Part shown: in pieces, positions 51,101 through 63,135 of the stretch
How positions within the stretch are numbered: the stretch's first letter is position 1
Layout of the letters: each line of letters starts with the position of its first letter
Source: Chenopodium formosanum
Lineage: Eukaryota > Streptophyta > Magnoliopsida > Caryophyllales > Amaranthaceae
Assembly (NCBI GenBank): GCA_024500155.1
Contig: CM044877.1
Location: 81,762,501 to 81,826,500 of the forward strand
DNA: 64,000 bases
Reading direction: 5' to 3'
The notes under the pieces: model-generated
The model's database searches: none
The model's input: only the letters and a program-made list of their open reading frames with translations
Told to the model about the DNA's origin: nothing
Program-made: the position numbers and the translations under genes

Positions 51101-54100
51101 AGGACTCGTCTCAGCTCTATTATGACCCCTTAATTGGATGTCTCCAATCTTTCTCTCATCAAGTCTCTTTCTTTTACTATGCTCCTTGGTCTTCTTCTTG
51201 GAGAAAAGGATATGATCTATACAGGACAAAACTGCTTGATTACGATAACCCTGTAATTTGCTTACAGTGAAAGGTCTGATCTGATCATTTTTTAACTGTC
51301 TGAAGCACAAATGTACCCTGCATAATATAGACTGTGGAAGAGCAGCCACACATTGCTCATAATGTTTGGGGGTTAAGACAGAAGCAGGTCCGCCAATGCA
51401 CTCTGCATTTATTACTTGGACATGAGGTGTAATGAATACTTCTCTAGGGTGGGCATCCAGCTGAGACACTAAACTTGTGACCTCTTCATCACGATGAAAC
51501 CACCGCACTTTAACCTTCTTTTGCCTCTTTTTATCCTCATACATGTCTTCTAAGTAACCAAGGTAAGGATTACCTTCTGCAGCCATGACGAACACAAAAG
51601 AATGCACCTGCATCATGCATCAGAAACTAATAGGCTAAGTCCAATGATAGAAAATTAATGACAGGAGGATACAATGTTCAGATAGATGCTTACGGAAATG
51701 GTAATTCCAGTTCGGATAAAGGAAGGATAATGCATGAGTTTTTTGGAACAAGCCCAACCTTCCCCATTCCACACAATATCAGATATTTGGGCCTTCAATT
51801 TCCTAGGAAGCTGGACAAACAAGAGATCAGTAGTTAGCAAAGGAAAAAAAAAAAAAAAAAAAAGGAAGAAATACCTATCATAAATTCATAATAGTTACAA
51901 GTCAACCTCATTAAAATAGGGTAAAGTAAGTACCGTCACAGGTGAATGAGAAATTAGAGTGCCATTGGATGCACGTATTCGATCTTGAAAGCGTTGAGCA
52001 CAAGCCAATGACTCTGACAAAATTATCAACATTAATAACACGGGTCACTAAAAGAAACAGCACAACACGAGACATCGTAAAAACAATGACATGCAACCAG
52101 ATCAATCTGGATTCTGTAACACCAGAAATAACTCCCAGACATTTTGATAATGCATAAAACATCAAGGTAGTTGATGTCATCGGATAATTATAAAATCATG
52201 ATTATTATAAAACTTGGAAAGGATGTATATACATAAGTTAACTAAGATAAGAAAATGATAAACATGGTATTATTTCCACGGCTTATTCAATAATATGTAT
52301 ATTTTAAGAAAAATATACAGAGTAATAATAATAATTTTTTTTTTTTTAAAAAGCCAGCTCAACATGAGTGTGAATTGAACACTGGAAAATGACTTTACAG
52401 ATAATAATTCCAAAAATAACATTACAAAAGAGGATACTGATGCATTGTATTTGTAACTAAGAGAGGAGGATGTGATAAGATGTTCATACGTCATAGTCAT
52501 GTTAGACTCTATACGAATATAAACCTATGACCGTATTGGAACATATATTTAGTCAGTATTATCATTATGAATTAAATCAGAAATGTTTGGATGAAACGAG
52601 AGCACAATACTATACAGTATACATCAATAATAAAAGTGCGCACAATTCAACATGTTTGATTGTCAACTTGCGCCTACCTAATAAAAAATGGACTAACTTA
52701 TTTTAATAAATATATATGGCCCAACAGATAAATAAATTTGATGAACTGAAGCATTTTACAAATAATTTTCCAAATGCGAACAGGTAAATAAGGTAATACG
52801 GATGAGGGAAGACACAATTTTTATTAAAAGGTTAAAGGTTAGACACCAAAGATTGGTGTGGTATACTCCACTTAAATATTTGTCTTCCCTTTCTCTTCTT
52901 CATTATCTTCTTCTATATTGCCTTAGAGAGGGGCTAGTCAAAGGAGAGATTGGATGGATGCAACACAAAAAACTAAATACACATATTCCAAAATAAAATA
53001 AATCAAAAGTGCTGGACAGACTTTGACAAATTGGTGGTCTTTCCATTGTCTGCATATAACTATATGAGTACCTCAGCTGAGAGGCAGTAAGGAGGTTGTT
53101 TGGACATTGAAAGATTAGTAGATTGCACGAGAAGGATATTTTGGTTTTCGATATTACAACAAAAGAGAAACAAAGTATAACCTCAGCCACATAGTGTATA
53201 TGAAACACTTGTTCTACAAGGGTCCAACCATCACAGTAAGCTGCGGCATATTGTGATATTGTCAGCAAACTGCCAGAGAATGCCTAGCTCACTTGACACA
53301 TCCTAATCACGAAACAGCTTAATTGGCAGCACCTTCCAGATCCTAGCATACGGATACTCTTTCCTTTTTGGATTGATATGTTTGCATTTATTTAGTAGAT
53401 TCTATTGTTCACATTACTTGCAAAACTTTAGATCTTAGGTTAATACGCGTGCAATTTCCATTTAAGTCTACTAACCCCCTTTCCCCGGTCCTCCTAACAA
53501 CTCATGATTCCCAAAGGTTAAACAGTCAACATGGAAATGAAGACTGAGACACAGAAATAATATGCATTCTCTGTCATGCCAGCACGTTAAAACAACAACA
53601 GCAGCAGCAGCAGCAGCGGCAGTAGCAACAACAAAGCCTTAATCCGAAAGGGAATCATGCCAGCACAAATGAGCACCCTAAGGTAAGTAAGTCAATCATA
53701 CCATAATTTAAAGCAATGGTAGTCTATTTATGCATATTATTATAAAATTCACATTTGAACGTTCATCATCATGCTTTTCCTTTTTTACTACAAAGTACTT
53801 ATTTTCCCTTTAAGGTTCTCATTATCATCCATACACACACATCTAGAGTTCTACGATGTAAGAAGTGGTAGTAAAGACTAGAGGAAAAAAATCAACAAGC
53901 TAGTGGAGATTAGAAGGGCATGCCAAAACTTGGTAAAGTTAAGTAGGTGAGATTTTATGAGGCTAAGAGCATGGCAAGGAAAGGCAAGACTAGGGTTTCT
54001 ATGGGTCAGGCCAAGGATAAATACGACGATAAATGAAAAGCATGGGCAACTTCTGGAGCAATATGTGGTAACTAAGATTTCGAAAGTTGACATATTTAGA

Positions 54101-54791
54101 ACTTTACAAGAATGAAGCCTAACTAATATTCTGAGTAATGAATTTCCAGTTCCAATTACTCCAAAAAGCCAAGTGTTAATGTGTTTAGTGAAGAGAAAGG
54201 CCTTGCAAGTCTTGTGAATTCACCTTGTACTCCCCCAAACTTCACCTAGTACTAACTAGTGAGTAGTGGCAGTGCTAATTTCATGTGATAAATAATTGAA
54301 TCACCATTTATATCTAAATTTCTATCAAACAAATATCTGAGTAGCCTGATAGTGGATTAACTGTTGTTATGCATGATCATCAAAGAAGAATTTCACCAAA
54401 TTTCAATTTATACACACCAACATTGTTCTCTAAACAACAGAGACAAGAAGAACAAAAAGAGGGCTAAAGTAAATCATTGAAAGCATAAAGACTCACCCGA
54501 CGGCAGCAACAGGTGCTGATTCTTGGCAACCAGCCTATTAAGCCAGTCAACAACCTCCCTTCTGGAGCGCCATTTGGTGGCAGAGTTAACATTACAGACA
54601 GAGCCATAACGATCGACAAAAGCGTCGAAAACAACATAAATCATATGTCTGACACTTCTCTCAGTACCTTGAATAGCCAGTACAGAATCACCCACAGAAT
54701 CATTAAGGTAATAATGAACTGTACGATTACCTTTCTCCTGTGAAATGATCCGTTCATCCCACGACACAAATCCCTTCTCATCATTCGTCAT
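48112..54791 (-). CDS. BAH and Agenet domain chromatin-reader protein
   Basis: Minus-strand exons 54791-54497, 52013-51934, 51810-51694, 51607-50825, 50315-50099 and 48545-48112 keep phase and encode 641 residues. A BAH domain occupies about residues 165-290 (YLGYLEDMYEDKKRQKKVKV, REVFITPHVQVINAEC). Tandem Agenet (Tudor-like) modules span about 375-505 (GINDEIELLSQDSGIRGCWF, then VGTAVEIWWHDGWWEGVI and HLQIYLPGEDRY). The C-terminal ~140 residues are acidic and probably disordered. The architecture matches the Arabidopsis family of Agenet plus BAH proteins (AT5G55600 and AT1G68580, as I recall). BAH and Agenet modules bind modified histone tails in other proteins; a specific mark for this one is not deducible. 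A 5' UTR intron is suggested at 54795-54927. Intron 1 is 2.5 kb with no extra exon I could support. Confidence 0.92.
48709..48785. repeat. Local tandem duplication (~36 bp)
   Basis: AAATTCCATAGCCCAAATAA followed by TATATACATAT occurs twice in direct succession within the last intron of the BAH-Agenet gene. Confidence 0.8.
53593..53632. repeat. CAG/CAA trinucleotide microsatellite
   Basis: Repeats of CAACAG, then CAG, then CGGCAGTAGCAACAAC lie in intron 1 of the BAH-Agenet gene. It is non-coding in this context. Confidence 0.8.
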
Positions 54792-56221
54792 CGTCTACAA
54801 TTTCATGAAACATTCAATATCACTAAAACATCAATCATTTTCAAAAAGGCTAAAACCCCACCAACCCAGATAAAAATAATCAATAATCTGACAAAACCCA
54901 CCAACCAAAGAAAGAGAAAAAGGGTACCTGAACAAGAAATGGTGAACAGCACGGCGGCGGAAGCGGCGGAGGAGAGAGAATTTAGGGGTGGAGAAAGAAG
55001 GAAGAAAAAAAGGGAAAATTGATGTGAATTGCCATTTCATTCAACACAAATGAATAAAGGTTGATGATTTGATGATGGAAATTCTGGGTTTTTTCTGGGC
55101 AAGTTGGGGAATTTCCGGCGATAGTAGCAGTAGCAGACAGGGGTTTTTTTGTTAGGAGAGGAGGCGGGTAACCTTAATTCTTGACTCTTGTGCTCATATC
55201 ATATGTGTAACGCCTAAAATATAGAGATTTCATTAGTTTTTAACCTATATGAGATCAGAGTAATCATACCAATGATTATTTTTTTTACCTTGTATATATA
55301 TATATATAAAAAATTAAAAAAAATGTATACCGTACATTTGTATTACATAAAACTTATGTACAGTGTAAGTATTTTTACATATGTCTTTAAAACTATTGCA
55401 TTCTAAAGTTTTACGTCGTTAAATAATATGATGTATGGATATCTTTGAATTAAGGTGTCTAATGAAGGTGTTGAAGGGAACATGTTTTAGTAAATCTTAA
55501 ATTGTATATCTTGTATTAACACGAGTGCCTTAAACTTGGCGTTTGAAAATATAACTCGATTTTACAAAGTAAGATTCAAATTTGTTAGTGAATCGAAGGT
55601 CATCGATTCATGAATCATGATCTTTTGTTGAGCTAAAAGCATTGTACAGGTATAAATGAAAAATTATCTTCCATATACCAATTTCTTAATCTTTATATCA
55701 AGATAATTTATCAAGATGATTTATTATATATGTATATCTCCAAATTCAGCACACAAAACTCAACTACAATATCAAGTTTTAAATTGTATCCATTTAAACA
55801 ATTTTCTACTTCACTTTTAATGTGACTGAGTTGATATGGACAATTATACACAGTATGTAGAACAACATAATCTTAATAGCATGTTTTCTAAGATACGTGT
55901 ACAATTAAATTAATGAATCTAAAGATATTTTAGTTAAGCATTAATTCGATTCCAAAAAATTACAGATAATTTTACTTACTTTAGAAAGTGATCCATCTCT
56001 AGTATCATTTCCTCGTTTCACTTTATACAACACATGCAATGCACGGACCAAAGGACTAGCTATATTGACCGACTTCTTACTTCCTCTGTTATTTTATTTC
56101 ACCATTTACTTTCTATGCGATCAAAAATTTAAAAGATTGATTGTATTTTATATTGTATAGATAAATACAACAATATGATGTGAGATAGTATCATTTTATT
56201 GCAATTAGGGGTTGTTTAAAT

Positions 56222-56460
56222 TCAATTAAGGCTCTGTTTGATTCACCTTAATTTTGCTAAACTGAACTTATTTTTACTGAACTGAACTTAATTTTACTGA
56301 ACTGAAATTATTTTTACTGAACTGAAATTACTTTTACTGATTTTCTATTATAATTCTTCTTTAAGAAAACTGAATTTTACTGAACTGAACTTATTTTTAC
56401 TGAACTGAAATTATTTTTACTTAATATTATTTTTTTAAGGCGAAGAGAACAGGGCCTAAA
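56222..56460. mobile_element. ~240-bp 'actgaactgaa' MITE
   Basis: It begins AAGGCTCTGTTTGATTCACC and ends GAGAACAGGGCCTAAAGG, giving short inverted ends around GGCYCTGTT. The interior is about six ~25-bp units of TTATTTTTACTGAACTGAA. Relatives occur near 5308, 24868, 39510 and 62230. Confidence 0.6.
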
Positions 56461-56569
56461 GGAAAAAGGAATGAGCTCAACAAAGAGAAACAAGGTGAAT
56501 GAAATGGAAAAAGCTTAAACTTATTATGTTAATTGTTTATAAACAAAGGAAATAAGTCACAATACCACC

Positions 56570-56980
56570 ACTACACAACCCCTCCTCTTTCCCACCTTCT
56601 CTAGCAACTAGCCAGCAACCCCACCACACACCCTCGCCGCACCTCCCCTGCCCTTCCCCACCCCTCGAAAAGTTCTCCCTTCCCTTGAAAAACTTCCCCA
56701 CCCTCCCAAAACCCTAGAAATCCCTCCCCTTTTACCGTAAAACCATCGGCATCCCCTCCCCCACCCTTGAAACCCTAGTGTTTTACAAAGAGGGGGAGGG
56801 ATTCCTGGGTTTTGTAGGGGTGGGGAAAGTTTTTAGGGGGAGGAGTAACGAGGTGGCTAGTGTGTATATATGGTGGTGTAGTGATGGCTAAGGAAAGGAA
56901 ATGGAAAAACCTAGGAGGGGAGGCAGGGAATCAATATGGAAAATTTTGGGGATATGGGAAGGGTAGAGGGAATGGAAAAA
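56570..56980. repeat. C-rich/G-rich fold-back region
   Basis: The left half is C-rich (CTTCCCCACCCTCCCAAAAC near 56693) and the right half G-rich. A ~45-bp stretch at about 56686-56730 is mirrored at about 56785-56835 (GGGGTGGGGAAAGTTTTTAG). The G-rich runs could also form quadruplexes. Confidence 0.55.
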
Positions 56981-56985
56981 AAAAA

Positions 56986-57366
56986 GTTTTTCTAAGCTAT
57001 ATCCCTAAGGCATTCGAGTTTCTAAGGTGTACCCATACTTTTTCAAGTTTCTAAGTTGTGCCCCTCAACTCACTACCATTAATGAATGGTACCCTCCTTG
57101 GGACTTCCACGTCACCTAAAGTTAACTATAAATTTAATAGAAAGATGATAAAAGGTAAGGAAATGGTAGGAGAAAGAAATCTTAGCCACCGCAACCCTAA
57201 TAATGAAAACTGAAGCCACGAAATTACTCTCTCAAATAACTTTTAAACAACTAATACGGATACATTTTAGTATTGATAAGGAGTTGAAGGGCACAACTTA
57301 GAAACTTGAAAAAGCATGGGTACACCTTAAAAACTCGAATACCTTAGGGGTATAGCTTAGAAAAAC
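56986..57366. mobile_element. 381-bp long-TIR MITE, Mutator-like
   Basis: Inverted repeats of ~85 bp frame it. GTTTTTCTAAGCTATATCCC at the left is mirrored at the right end by GGGTATAGCTTAGAAAAAC. Inner parts also match (AGTTTCTAAGTTGTGCCCCT). The flanks are poly(A), so the target duplication cannot be judged. Confidence 0.7.
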
Positions 57367-57877
57367 CCCAAAAAAAATTGTTTAACAAAAAAACAACAAA
57401 GGGAATAAGGACAATTAAATCCCTTTCTCTTCGATGAATACCAAACGACCTCTTAATATTTTCATAATATCAATGTTTTAATTCCTTACTAATACTAAAA
57501 TTATTCCATATACAACTAATGTATATACGGAGTATTCAAAGTGCACAAAATGTAAATGAGAAAATCAAAACCATTAGTCCATTACCACCAATTACTATGG
57601 TCTATGGGTACCAAACGAAAACGGGTTGTTAAAAAACGGAGGGTGTAATGGACGGGTACAGTGCAGCAGAAGATGGGCTTTGTTACAACGCCACTCTAAC
57701 AATTTAAACAAAAAGAGGCCCACTTAACAATCAGATAACTAGATAAGGATCTGGTGATCTCTTTGAAGACCAGTTGCAGCAATACTTAACCATACAATAA
57801 GATAACACTACTCATCTAATACAAGAACAACAAGAAGCAGCTCTTCTTCCTCTTTAGAAATCATCAAAATTTAACCA

Positions 57878-58411
57878 ATGAATACTACTTCCATTAAATC
57901 CCAACATTTCTTCCCAACCCCAATCAAAACCACCCCATCAAATCCTAAGTTTTCCAACTTTATTTCATCAAATTCCCCTGCATTTCTGGGCAACAAAAAC
58001 CTTATTATAAACCTTTCTTCCAAGCACAAAAATTGGGTCATTAAATCATCGAAACATGAAATTATTGATAATGATGAACTAGTGTTTAAGAGAAGGTTAC
58101 AGGTGTTTGCAGGGGCTGCTTCAATTGGGCTTCTGCTGATGATGATGGGCCAAGACAAGGCATGGGCTTTAGGCCCAGAAGGCCCATTAATGGAGGAATT
58201 CTGGGAGAATGTAAGAAGATATGCATTGTATGCACTTACAGTGAGTACTGGGGTTATCTATACAATTTTACAGCCAATTGTAGAGTTGCTTAAGAATCCA
58301 ATATCAGCTATTTTGATAGTGGTTATAATTGGAGGATCTTTTTACATCGTTTCTCAAATTGTTTCTGCCATGGTTGGTGTCTCCGACTTCTCTTATCAAT
58401 ATGCCTACTAG
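57878..58411 (+). CDS. YCF33: Ycf33-like (DUF751) plastid protein, nuclear-encoded
   Basis: A single exon of 177 residues. Residues 1-60 are Ser/Thr/Asn-rich and low in acidic residues, fitting a chloroplast transit peptide. A hydrophobic stretch at about 75-90 (VFAGAASIGLLLMMMG) precedes KAWALGP, which could be a second, thylakoid-type cleavage region. The C-terminal ~80 residues (LMEEFWENVRRYALYALTVS, IVELLKNPISAILIVVIIGG) have the FWENxxRY and LLKNPxxA pattern and two membrane spans of Ycf33, a protein encoded in algal and cyanobacterial genomes whose function is unknown. In land plants it is nuclear. The ATG follows a short leader. I am sure of plastid membrane targeting and fairly sure of the family. 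Confidence 0.8.
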   Translation: MNTTSIKSQHFFPTPIKTTPSNPKFSNFISSNSPAFLGNKNLIINLSSKHKNWVIKSSKHEIIDNDELVFKRRLQVFAGAASIGLLLMMMGQDKAWALGPEGPLMEEFWENVRRYALYALTVSTGVIYTILQPIVELLKNPISAILIVVIIGGSFYIVSQIVSAMVGVSDFSYQYAY

Positions 58412-58952
58412 ACGCACTTGGTACGTACTTAATGAGAATTTCTCGGCCTCTAATAGCTTGAGTCTTCTACGACTTATTTAATCGTGTTTAGATGATATCA
58501 TACATTGTATCAAACAAACCCGCTCCTCATTTTCTACTTTCATAGTATTTGATATGCCAAAGTTACAAAGTTGTGCAAGGTAGTTTAGATTACGATTTAT
58601 GAGTTAATAGCGGTGTAATATCAGTTTACGAGGAAGATAATTAAGCTCGAGTTAAGTAAAGTTGTGCTTTTTGAAATTGTTTAGCCTTGGTTTATTTAAA
58701 GAAAATCGATGAAAGTTGGATATATTAAAACCAAAATTCCCTTTTATCAATCAAGTCGAGTTAAAGAGGTACCAAATTTGTCTATTAAGTCAAGTGCGGT
58801 CATATAGGTAAATGCAAAAATGATCAAAGTTGAATGGAATGGTAAGTACATAAGTGAAACGTTGAAAATCGATAGTATCATAGTTGTCGAATTTAATTTG
58901 GACATAAAAGAAGGATGTCCTAAGAGAATATGCATGTATGTATGTATGTATT
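58412..58952. other. Convergent region between Ycf33-like and TPD1-like genes
   Basis: About 0.5 kb of AT-rich sequence. It includes a short ATGT microsatellite at about 58931-58949 that lies just inside the 3' UTR of the TPD1-like gene. Confidence 0.5.
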
Positions 58953-60895
58953 TCATAAACAATCAACGGAGGAAACAGATAAAGAGTAATGATCTCCGTT
59001 GGCATATTGGAAAATCAAGGATTCGCCTGCACGAAGGGGCTTGCCATCATTGACTAGACAATCGTTGTAACGGAGTCTTCGAAACACACTAGGATTGATA
59101 GTAATGGCAGAGCTGAACCAGTCGCAATTGATATGGATGTTGGAGATGTTGCACTCGGATGCACAGGCATTAAGTATCACAATGTTGTAGGATGGAATAC
59201 CGTTGGGCAATGGCGTCGAATCCTCTTCAGTTATTAGTATGTCATTCTTTGAGCATTTATAAGTTCCTCCGGCTCGTAGCACACCTACATCTAACAACAA
59301 TTGCAATAATTGTAGTTAAGAATTTGCTTAAAATTTCTACCTTAATTATTGCGGAAAATCCATTGACAGAGTTAATTACTTTAAAAGCATATTGTAGAGC
59401 TGACTACCATTCTTATTAATTATATAATGGAAAAATGGAAAACAAAAATCCAACCTTTGCACTTTTTTCTCCTAAAAATCCAACCTTCAATTTATTCCTC
59501 AAAAATCCAACCTTTATACCCCACCTTCTCCAACAGATCCATTTGACCTTTAACTTGTTAAACAGGTTAAAAAGTTTTTTTTTTTTTTTTTCAATTCACT
59601 CAATTTTCTTTCTCACTCCTCTTTCTCTCTCCACCAATTCCTCCACCATAACAACCAGCACGCCACCAATACACCACCAGAACACCAACAACATCAGTCA
59701 ACCACCACGGCCATCCCCTAACCACTCTCACCACCATAGCCCATCCCCTAACCACTCTTACCATAACCACTCTCTCACCACCACACCCATCCCCTAACCA
59801 CTCTCACCACCACCATGACATGAAATCCCACCATAACCACCCCAAACTACTCGCACCACCACCACAACCCGTAACCCAATCACCACCACCAAAATTCAAA
59901 ACCCGAACCAAGCGAATTCGCAGCCACAACCAACCTCAACCAACTCGCAGCCACCACAAAACCGCCCCTTACACACCCTCTCACCACCACGCACAAACCC
60001 TAATCAATTTTTAGGGATTCAATTTCGAGGAGGATCGCCGGCTGTAACTAGGGGAACAAGAGTCGGCGGCGACTTTAACAAGGGTTTGAGGTGGCTGGTC
60101 GGAGGTTTAATTTTCTGGTTAGGGTTTGTGGTGGTGAGAGGGTGTGTGAGGGGCGGTTTTGTGGCGGCTGCGAATTGACCGTTCGTGGTGCCTGGTCGGA
60201 GGTTTCTGGTCAGACTTCAAGGGAGATGGACGTCATCGGCGTTTGGGGAATGACTGGGCGCGAACGGGAAGCTATGCTGTGCGCCGGCAGCGTAGGGGAA
60301 GGGGAAAAAGGTGGTGACTGGTGGAGGTGGTGGTGTTTGGCGGGTTTCTGATTTTTTTTTTGCCTTTTGTTTTTTTAATTTTTTCTTTTCATTAATTTTG
60401 TTAAAAAACCGGTCATCAACAGGTCATGGATCTATCGGAGAAGGTGGGGTATAAAGGTTGGATTTTTGAGGAATAAATTGAAGGTTGGATTTTTAGAAGA
60501 AAAAAGTGCAAAGGTTGGATTTTTGTTTTCCATTTTTCCTTATATAATTGGTATGTTATAAATTGCACATGATGCATACCATAGAAAAAGGAGGGGTCAT
60601 GAGTCTCATCAAATTAAATATGAGTAACGCCTTTTATGTATACGAATTCAAAGTCACATAAAAATTCAAAACCGATGAGGTAATGATAGTTAGAAACATA
60701 TCAAAACATTTAAAATGCCATAGTAACATAAAAAAAATAGTGCACAATTGATATTTTTAAATTACCAGTCAAATTCATATCCATATACTACAGCTTGCAA
60801 AGAAATCAAACAAGCCAAGATGAGATCATATTACCTGCGGTAGAAAGTAGAAAGAAGGTGCTCAAGACCAAGGTGAAAATTATGCAGACGTTCAT
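58953..60895 (-). CDS. TPD1-like secreted cysteine-rich protein
   Basis: Two minus-strand exons, 60895-60835 and 59290-58953, encode 132 residues. Residues 1-20 form a signal peptide (MNVCIIFTLVLSTFFLLSTA), with the intron directly after it (phase 1). The mature part carries the TPD1 signature: CSKNDILITEEDSTPLPNGI, NACASECNISNIHINCDWFS, NPSVFRRLRYNDCLVNDGKP and FQYANGDHYSLSVSSVDC, with six cysteines. TPD1 is the small ligand of the EMS1 receptor kinase that specifies anther tapetum in Arabidopsis. Shorter TPD1-like paralogues without the N-terminal extension are common, and this looks like one of them, so a tapetal role is not assured. The 1.5-kb intron carries a Mutator-like element. Confidence 0.92.
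59420..60548. mobile_element. Mutator-like non-autonomous element in TPD1-like intron
   Basis: The 9-bp target duplication TTATATAAT (59420-59428 and 60540-60548) is perfect. TIRs of ~115 bp, starting GGAAAAATGGAAAACAAAAA, are nearly identical (59429-59543 and 60425-60539), so insertion is fairly recent. The interior has ~45-bp tandem CCCCTAACCACTCTCACCAC units near 59715-59812 and a ~55-bp inner inverted repeat (59948-60003 against about 60115-60175). Pro/Ser/His-rich open frames follow from repeat composition. No transposase is present. Whether the GC-rich part is captured gene DNA (Pack-MULE) is open. Confidence 0.88.
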
Positions 60896-61778
60896 GGTGA
60901 ATACTGAATAGCTATGTTTGTATGATTAAAGCTTAAATTTATATTATAATTTCACATATGAACCATTTATACGTCTCATCTTATTTATATTATAGGTCAA
61001 GTGGTATCCACATGAATAAAGAATTATGCCCTTATTTATGTTAATATTTATCTGTACCCAAATTATGCAAGAGTTATGTGAACTATTTTTTTTTTAGTTA
61101 AGTGAACTATTCGCAAGTTTTTTTTTTTTTTTTTTTTATTTTTTTATTTTTTTATTTTTTTTTTTTTTCATTTAATGAATGATTGTAAATGAAACACAAC
61201 TACACAAATAATATGGTAGACACTTTCCTTTTCTGGGTGTTTATGTTGAAATTATTTTGATATGTATTTTAGTGAAATTTAATGTAAGTTGAAGAATAAT
61301 AAAAATATATTCATTCTTCTAATTTTATGGAATTATTAATTAAATTACAGGGACACTATTCCATAATGGAAAAATAATCAAAATACTTCATCTGTATTTT
61401 TATACTTGCAAGTTGCAACACACCTTTTATCACGCTTGTTTGAGGAGGTGATGAAACTAGGTAAACAAATGAATTAAGCTATGTAATTTAAATTGTAGTA
61501 ACTTATCCCTTTCTTTTTCTTTCAAAAAAAAAAATAAAAAAATAAAATATTCCTTTCTTTTTATAGGTGGTAATTAAATTTTTGTGAATTAATTTTTTTT
61601 GTATACGTATACCTAATGTAATATATATCTCCCTTAAAATGCATGAGTGCAAAAGAGTGTGTTGCAAGTAAACAAAAACAGATGAAGTATATTTTATAAT
61701 TTATATACTATATACTACTCCGTAGTAAATTTCAAATTCATTATTTCAATGTCCAGATGGTTGATAAAATTTAAGATA

Positions 61779-62080
61779 CTCCCTCCGTGTTTTTTTAAGT
61801 ATTACAGTTTAACCGGCACATAGTTTTAGGCAATTTAATTGACTTAAATAAAATAAGAGGTAAATGGGGTAGTTGAAGTATTAAAAAATTATAAAAGAAT
61901 GATAGTGGGGTTAATAGTTTATTGAAAAATAATAAATGTGAGATGAGAGATATAATAATAATAAAAAAGTAGTATTGGGTTTGGTAGGAACCATGAGAGG
62001 AGAGAGATATAATATTTCATTGTAGCTTTTTGCCAAAAAAAAAAAGAAGGAAGTGTAACACTTAAAAAAACACGGAGGGA
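61779..62080. mobile_element. 302-bp Stowaway MITE
   Basis: CTCCCTCCGTGTTTTTTTAA and its inverse TTAAAAAAACACGGAGGGAG frame it, and TA flanks both ends. This is the textbook Stowaway (Tc1/mariner) arrangement. Confidence 0.9.
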
Positions 62081-62534
62081 GTAACATTATTTATACTTGA
62101 ATGTTAAATACGGTCAATAATTTGTTCAGATAATGTAGGATATTTAGACATACAATAACATATGACTTATATTTATATAATAATACTTTTTGTAGTTTTG
62201 TTTGTAAATAGATACCTAGTTATTATTGACTTGAAATTATTTCTATTGAACTTAAATTGTTTTCGCTAAATTGAAAGTATTTTTACCAAACTAAAATTAA
62301 TGTTACCGATTAAAACTTATTTTTACCAATTCTCTAATATTTTTTTAAAAAATAAATTAAATAACAATGCTTTTTGTATGCGACTAGTCATACCATCTAG
62401 CAGGACAAAGTGACCCCTATAAATTAAAACTGACCGAGCAACCCCTGTAATACTAATTGAATAACCTCTAACACTAAGTTACCCCTTTCTATAACACTGA
62501 TTGAATAACTACTATAACACTGACCATATAACAC

Positions 62535-63135
62535 TAGACCTGACAAATGGGTCTTTCGGGTCGAGTATGGGTCGGGTCAATTACAGGTTAGGTCATTTTG
62601 GGTCAGTTAACATTCGGGTTGGGTCATTTCGGGTTTGGGGTATGATTCGAGTTAGGTTTCGGGTCGAGTTATGGTCAGGTCAATTATGAGTCAATTTTAG
62701 GTCAGGTATGTTCGGGTCATATATATGGGTCGGGTCCAAATCAAGTCAAGTCATGTTGAGGTTGTTCCATTTGTAGATCAAGCTCAAATCAATAATTTTA
62801 TATTTTGTTATCAAATCGATTAATGAGCTTAGCTACTGTTGAAAATGAACAATTTGAGTTGTTTTTGGTACTAGACATTTTTAGTTCAATTATAAAGTAC
62901 TTTTAGTTTGGGACATGTCGGATATTAGGTCGGTTTGGGTCAATTTCGAGTATCGGGTTTGTTCGGGTCAACTTCGGATGTCGGTTCAGGATCGAGTCAA
63001 CTCCATTTTCAGGTCAAGTATGGGTCGAGTCGTGTGGGTCAATTCTGGTTTTGGGTCATTATCAAGTTGATTTTTTAGATCAATTTCGGGCCGTGGGTCG
63101 GGTCATTCGAGTCTGGGTTAGAATTGCCAAGTCTA
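62535..63135 (-). mobile_element. 601-bp GGGTCGGGTCA-rich TIR element
   Basis: TAGACCTGACAAATGGG at the left is loosely mirrored by AGAATTGCCAAGTCTA at the right. Flanks TATAACAC and TATAGCAT differ at 2 of 8 positions and may be an old 8-bp target duplication. The interior is degenerate GGGTCGGGTCA words around an AT-rich core, the reverse complement of the repeat seen at 2340-3550. Confidence 0.55.

Larger units (their letters stand above)
54792..57877. other. Intergenic region upstream of BAH-Agenet and Ycf33-like genes
   Basis: The BAH-Agenet leader exon lies at about 54928-55050. 55200-56200 is AT-rich with nothing recognisable. From 56222 the interval is packed with small elements, listed separately. 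The Ycf33-like promoter should lie at about 57400-57877; an I-box-like GATAAGGATC near 57743 would suit a light-responsive plastid gene but is weak evidence. Confidence 0.5.

Noticed and set aside
52903..53268. Possible extra exon of the BAH-Agenet gene near 53170-53260 on the minus strand
   Set aside because: It has plausible splice borders, but joining it breaks the reading phase and adds an immediate stop. The adjacent exons join correctly without it.
59435..60351. Pro/Ser/His-rich and Gly-rich open frames as novel proteins
   Set aside because: They are translations of CCACC-type tandem repeats inside a Mutator-like element.
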